A stretch of 37,306 nt of DNA from Secundilactobacillus oryzae JCM 18671 (GCF_000740055.1 NZ_BBJM01000022.1:1-37306), one strand, 5' to 3'. Positions 23,929 to 32,433 are shown, counted from the first letter of the stretch. Translations and numbers: made by a program. The notes: a model not told the origin generated them from the sequence alone.

Positions 23929-24016
23929 ATTTGTTCCTTTTGTCGATGTATGTTAGCAACGCTAAAATAAACATTGCAAACAGCAACATCAACGAGAGAG
24001 TCTGGAAGACGCTCAT
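23927..24016 (-). CDS. Holin-like type I toxin, 29 aa
   Basis: The product is MSVFQTLSLMLLFAMFILAL followed by LTYIDKRNK: a short polar start, one membrane helix (about residues 6-22) and a charged tail. This is the pattern of the putative holin-like toxins (TxpA/BsrG/Fst type) of Firmicutes. AGGAAGG lies 11 bases upstream on the minus strand. The gene is convergent with an antisense RNA over a shared terminator. Such pairs kill plasmid-free daughter cells, so it is likely a plasmid stability module. Confidence 0.8.
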   Translation of the reverse strand: MSVFQTLSLMLLFAMFILALLTYIDKRNK

Positions 24017-24114
24017 TGACTGTGAAACCTTCCTGAAGATTATTCCATGTTCCCATGGGCCTCACCTCGCAAGGGAAAAGACAGCCACCGCCCTTAAAAC
24101 TTCCTGCGTAATCT

Positions 24115-24120
24115 ATTATA
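24115..24120 (-). promoter_or_regulatory. -10 box of the toxin mRNA
   Basis: TATAAT on the minus strand, 99 bases before the toxin start codon, giving a leader of about 90 nt. No convincing -35 box is seen at the normal distance. The long leader contains the repeat shared with the antisense RNA. Confidence 0.5.
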
Positions 24121-24124
24121 CAGG

Positions 24125-24350
24125 TGAATTAAGTATTGTGCTTGGTCAAAGCGGTAAAAATACTGCAACTGCTGAAAATAAAGGTTATGATACTGGTAAG
24201 AGAAAATATCGGGAATTAAGCGCCATCTAGCCGTTGATATAAACGGGTTTCCACAAGCCGTTTATATTACCCGAGCCAATGTTTTTGATCGGGACGGGGC
24301 CAGTGCGATGATTGCCTTATATGCCAATGATCTTCGCGATGTTCTAGTCG
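24125..24350 (+). pseudogene. Remnant of an IS5-type DDE transposase gene
   Basis: Fragments in two frames give a recognisable transposase piece: ATAENKGYDTGK (24160-24201), then after a frameshift GIKRHLAVDINGFPQAVYIT (24214-24273) and RANVFDRDGASAMIALYAND. In IS5/IS4-type transposases this region reads GYDAGKKxxGIKRHLAVD. Both ends are missing. The remnant separates the toxin module from the restriction genes and marks an old junction. No gene is seen between 24351 and 24472. Confidence 0.75.
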
Positions 24351-24472
24351 ATGGTGCTAACAGTTGGCAAAGACTGTTTACACAAAAATTTGTTGTAATG
24401 TATTACTACAAAGAAATTATCAAGTACAGCAGTTACTCAAGAAAAAGAAAATTCATTAACAGGAGAATAGAT

Positions 24473-26425
24473 ATGCAAATAGAACCTAAGATAATGTCTC
24501 AAGTCAAAAGTATTTTAGGAGAGTTTGGAAACAAGTATTTAACTAGTAAGGGTTCTCTGAAACGAAATAATGTAATTAATGACTTGGATAAATTCGACCA
24601 TGTACTGATGACAAAACTATTTAAAGATCCTTTAATACATAAAAATTATGTAGAAAAAATTGCTGACAACGAAGTATTTAAACTTAGCCAGTTCGTTGAA
24701 ATGTTTGAATATAAAGAATTTTGGGAAGACAGTTATACAAAATATACAAATAAAATTGGTTTAACAGCTAATGGAAAATTTATTGATGAATCTGCTGATG
24801 TTGTTTTGGATTTTCCCTTTAAAGATACTGTTTTAAAAGCTGGTATGACTAAAGAAGATCTGGATAAAGATGAATCTGCTGATGAACCATTTTTAAACGA
24901 AATCATTGCTAAACCTGAAATTGATGAGATATTAGAGCCTAAAATATTTGTTAATGCTAAAAAGTATGATCAAAACGGTGAACATAACGCATCTAGTTAT
25001 TCTGATCAAGATAATTTAATTATTAAGGGGAATAATTTGATTGCCTTGTATAGTTTAAAGAAAAAGTACTCCAATAAAATAAACATGATATATATAGACC
25101 CACCATATAACACTGGGTCCGATTCGTTTGCATACAATGACAAATTCAATGAATCTACTTGGTTGACGTTTATGAAAAATAGACTTGAAGTGTCCAAGGA
25201 ACTACTGACGGACGATGGTGTAATATTTGTTAGCATTGATCGTAATGAGTTTGCTGAGTTGAAAGTACTAATGGATGAGGTGTTCGAAAACTCGTATCTA
25301 GGAACCATGATAAATGTTTCTACACCTAATGGTCGAGATTACGGATCTTTTGCACAAACACATGACTATATTCACGTGTACGCGAAAAATATTGATATGG
25401 TAAAAACTAATACTTTGGATGTTTCTGAAGATAAGTTTAAACTGCAGGATGAAATTAGTAAGTTCTACTTGCACCCATTATTTAACAGTAATTCAGCATT
25501 TAGTAAAGATAATCGCCCAAATCTTTACTATCCATTTTATATTTCAGAACGCGAAGATGAAAAGGGTTATAGGTCTGTTTCAGTTAAGAAAGATACTTTA
25601 CATACAATTGAAGTATTTCCACCGAAATCTAAAACGGATGATACTCAGTTTGTTTGGCGTTGGGGAAGAAATAAGGGACAAGAACTTGGTGAAACCGAGC
25701 TAGTTGGTCAACAGAAATCAGATGGATCGTTTAGAATTGCCCAAAAAATGCGACCTAAAAAACAAATTCCGCGGACTATTCTCCAAGATGCTAAGTATTC
25801 CAATCGTCGTGGTACGGAGGAACTTCAAAAATTATTTGATGGTAAGGTATTCAGCTTTCCAAAACCAGAAAACTTACTCAAGACAATTATTGAGATAGGC
25901 TCAAATACTGGTGATACTGTATTAGATTTTCATATGGGCTCTGCAACTACCCAAGCGGTAGCCATGAAGATGCATCGGCGATTTATTGGTATCGAACAGA
26001 TGGATTATATTAATACTGTTTCAGTCCCACGTCTCCAAAAAGTTATCGCGGGAGAACAAGGTGGTATTTCTAAAGATGTTGACTGGCATGGTGGTGGCTC
26101 TTTTGTTTATGCAGAGTTGATGGAAAAGAATCAAGGCTACTTAAAAGATCTGCTAGCGGCTAAAGATATAAATGAATTAGATGCTGTATATAAACGCATG
26201 AAAGTGGGAGCAGATTTCGACTTTCGAGTGGATCTTGATAAATATGAAAATGATGCAGAACGTAAAGCTTTGCCTTTTGAAGAACAAAAGCAGTTATTAG
26301 TTAAATTATTGGATAAGAATCAACTTTACTACAACTTCAATAATATCGATGATGCCGATGTTCGTGACCTGATTTCCGATAAGGATTATCAATTTAATCA
26401 AAGCTTCTATGGAAAGAGGGACTAA
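24473..26425 (+). CDS. mod: Type III restriction-modification methyltransferase (Mod)
   Basis: A 650-aa N6-adenine methyltransferase of the beta class, in which motif IV precedes motif I. DPPYNTG lies at 209-215 in MIYIDPPYNTGSDSF, and motif I is DFHMGSATTQA at 485-495 (FHMGSATT where FAGSGTT is common). The long middle segment is the target-recognition region. The ATG at 24473 is chosen because AGGAGA lies about 7 bases upstream; the open frame before it is transposase debris. Mod methylates one strand and forms a complex with Res. Base composition is clearly more AT-rich than the transfer genes. Confidence 0.93.
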   Translation: MQIEPKIMSQVKSILGEFGNKYLTSKGSLKRNNVINDLDKFDHVLMTKLFKDPLIHKNYVEKIADNEVFKLSQFVEMFEYKEFWEDSYTKYTNKIGLTANGKFIDESADVVLDFPFKDTVLKAGMTKEDLDKDESADEPFLNEIIAKPEIDEILEPKIFVNAKKYDQNGEHNASSYSDQDNLIIKGNNLIALYSLKKKYSNKINMIYIDPPYNTGSDSFAYNDKFNESTWLTFMKNRLEVSKELLTDDGVIFVSIDRNEFAELKVLMDEVFENSYLGTMINVSTPNGRDYGSFAQTHDYIHVYAKNIDMVKTNTLDVSEDKFKLQDEISKFYLHPLFNSNSAFSKDNRPNLYYPFYISEREDEKGYRSVSVKKDTLHTIEVFPPKSKTDDTQFVWRWGRNKGQELGETELVGQQKSDGSFRIAQKMRPKKQIPRTILQDAKYSNRRGTEELQKLFDGKVFSFPKPENLLKTIIEIGSNTGDTVLDFHMGSATTQAVAMKMHRRFIGIEQMDYINTVSVPRLQKVIAGEQGGISKDVDWHGGGSFVYAELMEKNQGYLKDLLAAKDINELDAVYKRMKVGADFDFRVDLDKYENDAERKALPFEEQKQLLVKLLDKNQLYYNFNNIDDADVRDLISDKDYQFNQSFYGKRD

Positions 26426-26429
26426 ACTA

Positions 26430-29051
26430 ATGGCTAAAAAAAAAGTTATGCGCAAAATTGAACTCCCACTGGTCGATTTATTGGAAAACAAACGTAAGAT
26501 TGATCTTCTTAGTAATGAAAAGCCCTTTATTATCCCAGAATATATTAAAGGTAATTTAAAGCACCAATTACGACCTTACCAAAATCAAGCTTTAGTTAAT
26601 CTAGACTGGACACAGCGACAGCCATTAGCTGATTACCAATATAATCAATTACTTTTTAATATGGCCACTGGTAGTGGTAAAACAGACGTTTTAGCTGCCC
26701 TGATCTTGTATTTGTATACTGAATTTACTTATCATAACTTTCTTTTTGTGGTAAATACAAATGCTGTGGTGGCTAAGACTTATGACAATTTATTAAATAC
26801 TGCTTCACCTAAATATCTTTTTTCCCAACCTTTGACTATCCATGGTCAAAGAATCGAGCTTCGCTCAGTAACTCGGTTTCCTAGTACACCAGAAGATGGT
26901 GTGATCTATTTAAGATTAGCAACTATTCAAGCCTTGACCAATGAGTTAAGTGAAACCAAAGAAAACAGCCTCACTTATGATGATTTTAAGGCTCATAAAC
27001 TAGTTGTTTTAGCCGACGAGGCTCATCATTTTAGCGCTGGTACTAAAAGTAAAGAGGATAAAAAGGAACGTTCGTGGGAATATGTCCTGGATCGTATTCG
27101 TCAAGCTAATCAACATAATCGTCAATTTGAGTTTACTGCAACTCTAGATTTGCAAAATGAAGCGATTTATCAAAAATATCGTCAAAAGATTGTTTATAGA
27201 TACGATTTAAGCCGTTTTATTCACCAAGGATATTCTAAACGGGTATATCGATTACAAGCAAATAACGACGATGAGAACAAAATGCTGAATGCTGTTTTAC
27301 TTAGCCAGTATCGTAAGCGAATTGCCAACGACTTAAAAATACCTGATTTTAAACCAGTAATCTTGTTTAAATCTAATAAAATTGCGGTTTCTAAAGATGC
27401 CAGAGAAACTTTTTTAAGCATGATCTCACAGTTGAATATAACGGACCTAACCGATTTTCTTAAACATCAACAAAACACTAGCCATAGTCAAGCATTGAAA
27501 CAAGCTTATGATTACTGGTTATCGCAAGATTTGGGTACTGCAATTGTTGAATTAAAACGTGACTTTCAGGCTATGAATACTATTAATGTTAACGATAGTG
27601 CCAAAGAAGGAATTTTAGGCGATTTAAATGACTTGTATAATCTAAATACCTTGGAAAGTTCTGATAATCCCTTTCGGGTTATTTTTGCCGTCGCTAAGTT
27701 AAGTGAGGGCTGGGACGTTTTAAACCTTTATGATATTGTGCGGATTGGTGAACAATCCACTACCTTGAACCAAACAAACAGTGAAGCTCAGTTGATTGGT
27801 CGAGGAGCACGCTATAATCCTTTTGTTTATCAAGGCGAAAACTCTTATACACGTCGTTTTGACAACCAGAATCCTAAATATCAGTTATTAGAGAGTCTTT
27901 ATTACCACACTATCAATGATCCTAAGTACCTAGATAACCTTAAGAAGTCACTTGATAAGATGGACCTACCCGTTGAAGATGATAGTGATTTTGATGTTTT
28001 TGAAACTAATGTTAAACGGGCCTTTAAAAACTCTAAAGTTTATCAACAAGGTAATCTTTACTACAACGAAGTTGAACCTGTACCAGATAAAGAATTTAAT
28101 TGTCTTGACCGTTATGGGGTTAATACCACCACAATGGCTGAAGTCAATTTGGTAGAGAGCACTTGGGAAACAAATTATAATGCTGTTGCTATTGAGAAAG
28201 ATCCTTTAACAGAAACTAGATTTTTGTTTAAGTTTCGAGATGCCGTAATCTTAGTTAAAAAAGCCTTCTCACGTAATAAGTTCTATCGGTTTAACTCTCT
28301 GAAGCAATATATTCCTACTTTGAATTCTTTAAATGAATTTATGACAGCTGATAATTGGTTGGGAAATATTCGTTTGTATGCTCGTGTCAGCAATGGTTCA
28401 CCAGCCTTAAATCGTAAGCAGCAACTTAAAGCAGTTGAACAATATTTAACTTTTGTTCAAAAACAGATTATTAATAACTATCAAAGACAACGCGGTACCA
28501 AGCGCTTTATTCCAGTTCCTATAAAATCCTTGATTAGAGACTACCAAAAGAAAGTTGCCAAACATTTTAATAAATCAGTCAGTGAAATGATCTTACCCTA
28601 CTCAATGAAAAATAAACCTTGGTTTGTTTTTGAAGAAGCCATTGTTGATAAGCTGGAGAAGTCTTTAGTTGACTTAATCGGCGCGTTTGTTGACCGATTA
28701 AGTCAAAAATATAGTCAAATTTATTTATTTAGAAATGATGAACGCAATACTAATTTCAAGCTACATCAATTTAAAGGTCAGACAACTCATTATGCCGGTT
28801 TCATGCCTGATTTTATCCTCTATTTACAGAATAAAGATTTTTGTTATCAAATTTATATTGAGCCTAAGGGACCCCAATTGCTTGATCAGGATCAGTGGAA
28901 ACAAGAACTCTTAGAAAGTATTCGTCCTGAAAATATTGAACTTGTTGGTGAGAATGATCAAGTTAAGCTTTATGGTGTTAAATTCTTTACTTATAATGAT
29001 GGCAGAAATATTGAGCAAGAAATGACTGAATTGAAAATATTAAATAAATAG
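26430..29051 (+). CDS. res: Type III restriction endonuclease subunit (Res)
   Basis: An 873-aa DEAD-family translocase and nuclease. Walker A is ATGSGKT (79-85) and DEAHH lies at 196-200. The SF2 late motif is AQLIGRGARYNPF and the C-terminal PD-(D/E)xK nuclease is PDFILY (D794) with EPKG (E811, K813). The ATG at 26430 has AGAGGGAC upstream, four bases after the mod stop, so the two are co-transcribed. All core motifs are intact, so the system looks active. It would cut unmodified DNA after translocation between two sites. Confidence 0.93.
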   Translation: MAKKKVMRKIELPLVDLLENKRKIDLLSNEKPFIIPEYIKGNLKHQLRPYQNQALVNLDWTQRQPLADYQYNQLLFNMATGSGKTDVLAALILYLYTEFTYHNFLFVVNTNAVVAKTYDNLLNTASPKYLFSQPLTIHGQRIELRSVTRFPSTPEDGVIYLRLATIQALTNELSETKENSLTYDDFKAHKLVVLADEAHHFSAGTKSKEDKKERSWEYVLDRIRQANQHNRQFEFTATLDLQNEAIYQKYRQKIVYRYDLSRFIHQGYSKRVYRLQANNDDENKMLNAVLLSQYRKRIANDLKIPDFKPVILFKSNKIAVSKDARETFLSMISQLNITDLTDFLKHQQNTSHSQALKQAYDYWLSQDLGTAIVELKRDFQAMNTINVNDSAKEGILGDLNDLYNLNTLESSDNPFRVIFAVAKLSEGWDVLNLYDIVRIGEQSTTLNQTNSEAQLIGRGARYNPFVYQGENSYTRRFDNQNPKYQLLESLYYHTINDPKYLDNLKKSLDKMDLPVEDDSDFDVFETNVKRAFKNSKVYQQGNLYYNEVEPVPDKEFNCLDRYGVNTTTMAEVNLVESTWETNYNAVAIEKDPLTETRFLFKFRDAVILVKKAFSRNKFYRFNSLKQYIPTLNSLNEFMTADNWLGNIRLYARVSNGSPALNRKQQLKAVEQYLTFVQKQIINNYQRQRGTKRFIPVPIKSLIRDYQKKVAKHFNKSVSEMILPYSMKNKPWFVFEEAIVDKLEKSLVDLIGAFVDRLSQKYSQIYLFRNDERNTNFKLHQFKGQTTHYAGFMPDFILYLQNKDFCYQIYIEPKGPQLLDQDQWKQELLESIRPENIELVGENDQVKLYGVKFFTYNDGRNIEQEMTELKILNK

Positions 29052-29061
29052 GAGGATGATC

Positions 29062-29742
29062 ATGGGACATAAAGTATTTGTTTCATATAAATACAAAGAT
29101 AGTGACGTTTCACCTCTAGAAGGGTACAGCAAAGGAACTGCAAGAGATTATGTTGATTATCTTCAAGATAACAAATTTAGTGGTGATGATCTAAATAAAG
29201 CTGAAAATGATGACGAAGACCTAAGTGCATTTAAAGATGAAACCATACGTACAAAATTAAAGGATAAGATATGGGATTCATCAGTTACTTTAGTTTTAAT
29301 TTCCCCCAATATGGTCGAAAAATATAATTTAGAAAAAGATCAGTGGATTCCCTGGGAAGTTGCATATTCTTTACGCACACAAACAAAAGCAAATAGTAGA
29401 AGTTTGCCGAACGCTATCATTGCGGTTGTTCTTCCTGATAGATTTAACAGTTATGAATATTTCATTACAAGTTGGACTTACAAGGACAAAGATGATCAAA
29501 AAGAAAAAACAGTAAGAACAATACACACAGATAATACTTTTCAAATAATAAGGAAAAATATGTTTAATCAAAAAAGTCCTATTACAGAAGAAATAGATGG
29601 GAGAACTGTTTATTTTGGGGAATGTTCATATATTATTACGGTTGAGTGGGAAGATTTTATATCAAACATCGATAGTTATGTAGATCGATCAATTTCCTTG
29701 AGGGACAAGATTGATGAATATAATCTTTGTAAAGAAGTTTAA
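29062..29742 (+). CDS. TIR-like (ThsB/MTH538-type) domain protein, likely immune sensor
   Basis: A 226-aa soluble protein. It begins MGHKVFVSYKYKDSDV, the first strand and loop of TIR-like domains (VFVSY as in FISY). It continues with VTLVLISPNMVEKYNLEKDQWIPWEVAYSLR, where the glutamate after WIPW takes the place of the catalytic glutamate in TIR NADases. The MTH538/DUF1863-type domain is the one found in Thoeris ThsB, which makes a nucleotide signal on infection. AGGAGG six bases upstream fixes the start. It lies ten bases after res and 33 before a membrane protein gene that may be its effector. AT-rich, unlike the plasmid core. Confidence 0.82.
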   Translation: MGHKVFVSYKYKDSDVSPLEGYSKGTARDYVDYLQDNKFSGDDLNKAENDDEDLSAFKDETIRTKLKDKIWDSSVTLVLISPNMVEKYNLEKDQWIPWEVAYSLRTQTKANSRSLPNAIIAVVLPDRFNSYEYFITSWTYKDKDDQKEKTVRTIHTDNTFQIIRKNMFNQKSPITEEIDGRTVYFGECSYIITVEWEDFISNIDSYVDRSISLRDKIDEYNLCKEV

Positions 29743-29775
29743 TATTCTAATTCATTTTATTGGAGCATATCTTAC

Positions 29776-30192
29776 ATGAAAAATGGTGAAAATAAACGTT
29801 TGCACATTCAAATGATTGAAAATATTATAAACCGTATGTCATCTAATTCATTCCTTATAAAGGGGTGGTCATTAACTATCCTTGGAGGATTAATAACCGT
29901 CTATTTAGCAAATATTAATAAACCTATGAGTTACTTGATTTTGTTATTGTGTCTCTTTTTTTGTCTAATATTTTGGATTAGTGATACTTTTTATCTTAGA
30001 GAAGAACGATGCTTTCGAAGTCTATATGAGATTGTAAGAAAAAAAGACGAAGAAAACATTGATTTTTCAATGAACCCCATTAAATCAAAAGAAACTTTTT
30101 TGCGTTGTATGTTTAGACCTATTTTTTTAATGTCTTACCTGCCAATATTTATAATTATTATACTTGCGATAATTATTAAATTCATTCACTAG
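29776..30192 (+). CDS. Three-helix membrane protein, candidate effector of the TIR-like protein
   Basis: A 138-aa protein. It has a cytoplasmic amphipathic start (NKRLHIQMIENIINRMSSNS), two membrane helices (about 27-47 and 50-74), a conserved-looking cytoplasmic part (FYLREERCFRSLYEIVRKKD, ENIDFSMNP) and a third helix (about 113-137). It has no lipobox and no known enzymatic motif. From memory, similar small membrane proteins occur beside TIR-like genes. With the TIR partner it could form a signal-gated membrane effector. GGAG lies 11 bases before the ATG, and a strong hairpin follows 50 bases after the stop, closing the operon. Strongly AT-rich. Confidence 0.7.
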   Translation: MKNGENKRLHIQMIENIINRMSSNSFLIKGWSLTILGGLITVYLANINKPMSYLILLLCLFFCLIFWISDTFYLREERCFRSLYEIVRKKDEENIDFSMNPIKSKETFLRCMFRPIFLMSYLPIFIIIILAIIIKFIH

Positions 30193-30242
30193 ATAAGGGT
30201 CCATAATTACCAAATCGCCCCTCGAAAACGTTGAAAGAATAA

Positions 30243-30273
30243 CCCCCAATATCTATAATGTAGATATTGGGGG
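30243..30273. terminator. Terminator-like perfect hairpin after the defence operon
   Basis: CCCCCAATATCTA (30243-30255) and TAGATATTGGGGG (30261-30273) are perfect 13-bp arms around TAATG, followed by CTATTTT on the plus strand and TTATTCTTT on the minus strand. It closes the restriction/TIR operon. Confidence 0.7.
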
Positions 30274-30336
30274 CTATTTTCCTTAAATACAGTATAAATG
30301 ACCTCTTTTATTTGCCATTTTTTCGATACCTTTTAG

Positions 30337-30516
30337 CACGATTTTGACCAGGAAATAAACGATCATGCTTACCTTGAAGGTGAAGGAAATCGAAGCTTAG
30401 AATATTGGCGAAAGGTTCATAAAGATTTTTTTGAAAAGGAATATTATCAGGCTGGAAAAGTATTCACAGATCGAATTCCATGTATCTGTGAAACTTTTAA
30501 AGTCGTGTATAAGTAA
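30337..30516 (+). pseudogene. C-terminal remnant of an ASCH-domain gene
   Basis: The frame from 30337 to the stop at 30514-30516 encodes HDFDQEINDHAYLEGEGNRS, then LEYWRKVHKDFF and CICETFKVVYK. The segment EGEGxRSLxYWRxVHxxFF and a final CExFxVVY are typical of ASCH-domain proteins, which bind or act on modified nucleosides. A stop precedes the frame directly and there is no start or ribosome binding site, so about the first half of the gene is gone. It marks the right edge of the inserted defence cassette. Confidence 0.72.
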
Positions 30517-30522
30517 GAATCT

Positions 30523-30554
30523 GGCCACTAGGGTATACCCTAGTGGCCTTTTTT
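30523..30554 (+). terminator. Perfect rho-independent terminator
   Basis: GGCCACTAGGGTA (30523-30535) is followed at once by its complement TACCCTAGTGGCC, then six T residues. It originally ended the ASCH gene and now insulates the resolvase promoter from the defence operon. Confidence 0.85.
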
Positions 30555-30561
30555 GATTCTG

Positions 30562-30570
30562 TGCTATACT
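30562..30570 (+). promoter_or_regulatory. Resolvase promoter (extended -10)
   Basis: TG-C-TATACT (30562-30570), 46 bases before the resolvase ATG, directly after the terminator's T-run. The T-rich region upstream gives at best a weak -35 box. Confidence 0.5.
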
Positions 30571-30616
30571 AGGAATTACAAATGTTCATTAGAACTGTCC
30601 AAAAGGAGAACTGAAA

Positions 30617-31210
30617 ATGGCTAAAATCGGTTATGCGCGTGTGAGTTCCAAGGAGCAACATTTAGATCGACAGTTAGCGGCTTTAAAAGACGTTGATAAA
30701 TTATTTACGGATAAATTAAGTGGGGCTAACACTAATCGGCCAGAACTGCAAAAAATGCTGGCCTATATTCGTGAGGGTGATATTGTCCTGGTCACTGAAC
30801 TAGATCGCTTAGGCAGAAACAACCAGGATTTAACTCAGATCATGAACTCCATTCAAAATAAGGGTGCCACCCTAGATGTGTTGAATTTACCGTCCATGAC
30901 GGGGATTGCTGACCCCAATTTACGTCAACTCATGACCAATCTCATTATTGAACTGTATAAGTACCAGGCTGAAAGTGAGCGTAAGCGGATCATTGAGCGT
31001 CAACAACAAGGGATTTCTCTGGCCAAGCAGCAGGGCAAATATCATGGACGCAAACCCCAATACACCCAAGACGATCCCCGCTTGCAACATGCTTTTAAAC
31101 TTTATCAGGCAGGCATGAGTGATGTAGATGTTGCCCGTAATACAGGGATTAAACGGACGACCTTTATCAGATATCGCAAAAAATATAGAATCTTTAAAAA
31201 TGAGCTTTAA
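30617..31210 (+). CDS. Serine resolvase (Tn3/Pin family)
   Basis: A 197-aa small serine recombinase. The catalytic serine is S10 in YARVSSKEQHLDRQL. Conserved arginines lie in TELDRLGRN, the E-helix region is IIELYKYQAESERKRIIERQ, and a C-terminal helix-turn-helix is MSDVDVARNTGIKRTTFIRY. Lying between a terminator and parA, it most likely resolves plasmid multimers; its res site would be expected in the short AT-rich stretches on either side. AAAAGGAG precedes the start. Length and motifs are complete. Confidence 0.92.
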   Translation: MAKIGYARVSSKEQHLDRQLAALKDVDKLFTDKLSGANTNRPELQKMLAYIREGDIVLVTELDRLGRNNQDLTQIMNSIQNKGATLDVLNLPSMTGIADPNLRQLMTNLIIELYKYQAESERKRIIERQQQGISLAKQQGKYHGRKPQYTQDDPRLQHAFKLYQAGMSDVDVARNTGIKRTTFIRYRKKYRIFKNEL

Positions 31211-31306
31211 AAATGAGTTAATTGTCAGCTTAATTATTTAATAAATTGTTTGTTTATTTATTTGTCTACTAATGATATAATTAAGCTAGATGAAGGAGGT
31301 ATCAAG

Positions 31307-32113
31307 ATGAAGATTATTACTTTTACTGCTATCAAGGGTGGTGTTGGTAAAACAACCTTGACTTTAAATTATGGTGATTGGTTAGCCAAACATGGTAAGA
31401 AGGTTCTATTAATAGATTTAGACCATCAGTGCAATTTAACAACCGTTTTTGAAAAAACACGACGAAACAATACCATCGCTGAAGCGTTTAAAGAAAATGA
31501 CAATGCTCAAAAAGTAAAAATTGACAGTGTCGGACCGAATCTAGATTTAATAGCCGGTTTTATAGACCTAGATGTTTTAGGAAGTTATCTAGAAAATAAC
31601 AGTAACAAAGAAATGATGTTGTTCATGTGGTTTAAAAACAACTCCGATTCATTAAGCTTAACCGACTATGACTATATCTTAATTGATACGCACCCAGATT
31701 TTAGCACCATCACTAAAAACGCTATTGCTATCAGTAATTACCTGCTTAGTCCCATTACACCCAGTGAACATGGCTACAATGCCAAGTTTGACCTAGAAAC
31801 ACGACTCGAAAAATTCAGAAAATCACTTTTTGACTATCGAACTGGCGAAACTTACGTTGACGCAAAGCTTTTCTTTATCGGTAATATGATTAGACATAAT
31901 ACAAGCATGTCTCGCGATTTGCTAAAACACATAGAAGGCGATGAAACAGTCGCAACTATAATTCCTGAAAGAGAGCTCTTTAATAAAGCTACTGCAAGGC
32001 ACGCTTCAATATTTGAATTAGCCAATCATGATGAATCCATTTTAAAGCAAAATCAAAAGTTCATAGAACACGCCGATCATCTTTTTCAAGAATTAGCAAA
32101 TAAAACCAAGTAA
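31307..32113 (+). CDS. parA: ParA-family partition ATPase
   Basis: A 268-aa Walker-type ATPase of the ParA/Soj class that moves plasmid copies. The deviant Walker A is KGGVGKTT (10-17), the switch region includes LLIDLDHQCNLT (A' motif) and Walker B is YILIDTHPDF. There is no N-terminal helix-turn-helix, so the partner must supply DNA binding (type Ib). The ATG at 31307 is chosen for its perfect AAGGAGG. TATAAT at about 31275-31280 is a likely -10 box. It is followed 13 bases later by the RHH gene. Confidence 0.93.
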   Translation: MKIITFTAIKGGVGKTTLTLNYGDWLAKHGKKVLLIDLDHQCNLTTVFEKTRRNNTIAEAFKENDNAQKVKIDSVGPNLDLIAGFIDLDVLGSYLENNSNKEMMLFMWFKNNSDSLSLTDYDYILIDTHPDFSTITKNAIAISNYLLSPITPSEHGYNAKFDLETRLEKFRKSLFDYRTGETYVDAKLFFIGNMIRHNTSMSRDLLKHIEGDETVATIIPERELFNKATARHASIFELANHDESILKQNQKFIEHADHLFQELANKTK

Positions 32114-32126
32114 GGAGAGTTAGATT

Positions 32127-32375
32127 ATGAGTTTAGATTCATTCAACCATAAAAAAGACGAAGAAATGAGAGAAAGTTACGAAACTACATTGAAAGACAA
32201 CAAGAAAGATGCAGTCGCATTTTTGAAAAATATCAGCCGAAAGGAAGTAGAGCGTAAGCGATCTGTGACCTTCTCAATTACTGAAAGTCAACTTAAAAAA
32301 ATGGATACGGCTGCCCGAAAAAACGGATTTAAAAATCGTTCAGAATTCTTAGCTTCAATCATAGATGCAATTTAG
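32127..32375 (+). CDS. Ribbon-helix-helix partner of ParA (ParB-like centromere-binding protein)
   Basis: An 82-aa protein with a charged, flexible N-terminus (about 1-45), as used by type Ib partners to stimulate ParA. A C-terminal ribbon-helix-helix is KRSVTFSITESQLKKMDTAA followed by RKNGFKNRSEFLASII. It is preceded by AAGGAGAG and co-transcribed with parA. It would bind repeats near the operon; an inverted repeat, AATTAATCAA/TTGATTAATT, lies directly after its stop. Confidence 0.82.
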   Translation: MSLDSFNHKKDEEMRESYETTLKDNKKDAVAFLKNISRKEVERKRSVTFSITESQLKKMDTAARKNGFKNRSEFLASIIDAI

Positions 32376-32388
32376 CAGTTAAATAAAT

Positions 32389-32433
32389 AATTAATCAAAC
32401 AAGTAAATACGCAATTTGTTCGCTTGATTAATT
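32389..32433. repeat. Perfect inverted repeat after the partition operon
   Basis: AATTAATCAA (32389-32398) and TTGATTAATT (32424-32433) are perfect 10-bp arms, 25 bases apart, with inner CAAG/CTTG. It may be a terminator-like end or part of the partition site bound by the RHH protein. No T-run follows. Confidence 0.5.

Noticed and set aside
23931-24230. A 99-aa plus-strand ORF
   Set aside because: It runs antisense through the toxin gene and then through the decayed transposase. It has no ribosome binding site, and its last part is recognisable IS sequence.
24308-24472. N-terminal extension of the Mod protein
   Set aside because: The open frame upstream of 24473 is transposase debris (DRDGASAMIALYAND in a matching frame), and the good ribosome binding site belongs to the ATG at 24473.
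30243-30273. Miniature transposable element or IS tip
   Set aside because: There are no target duplications and no partner repeat nearby; place and shape fit a terminator.
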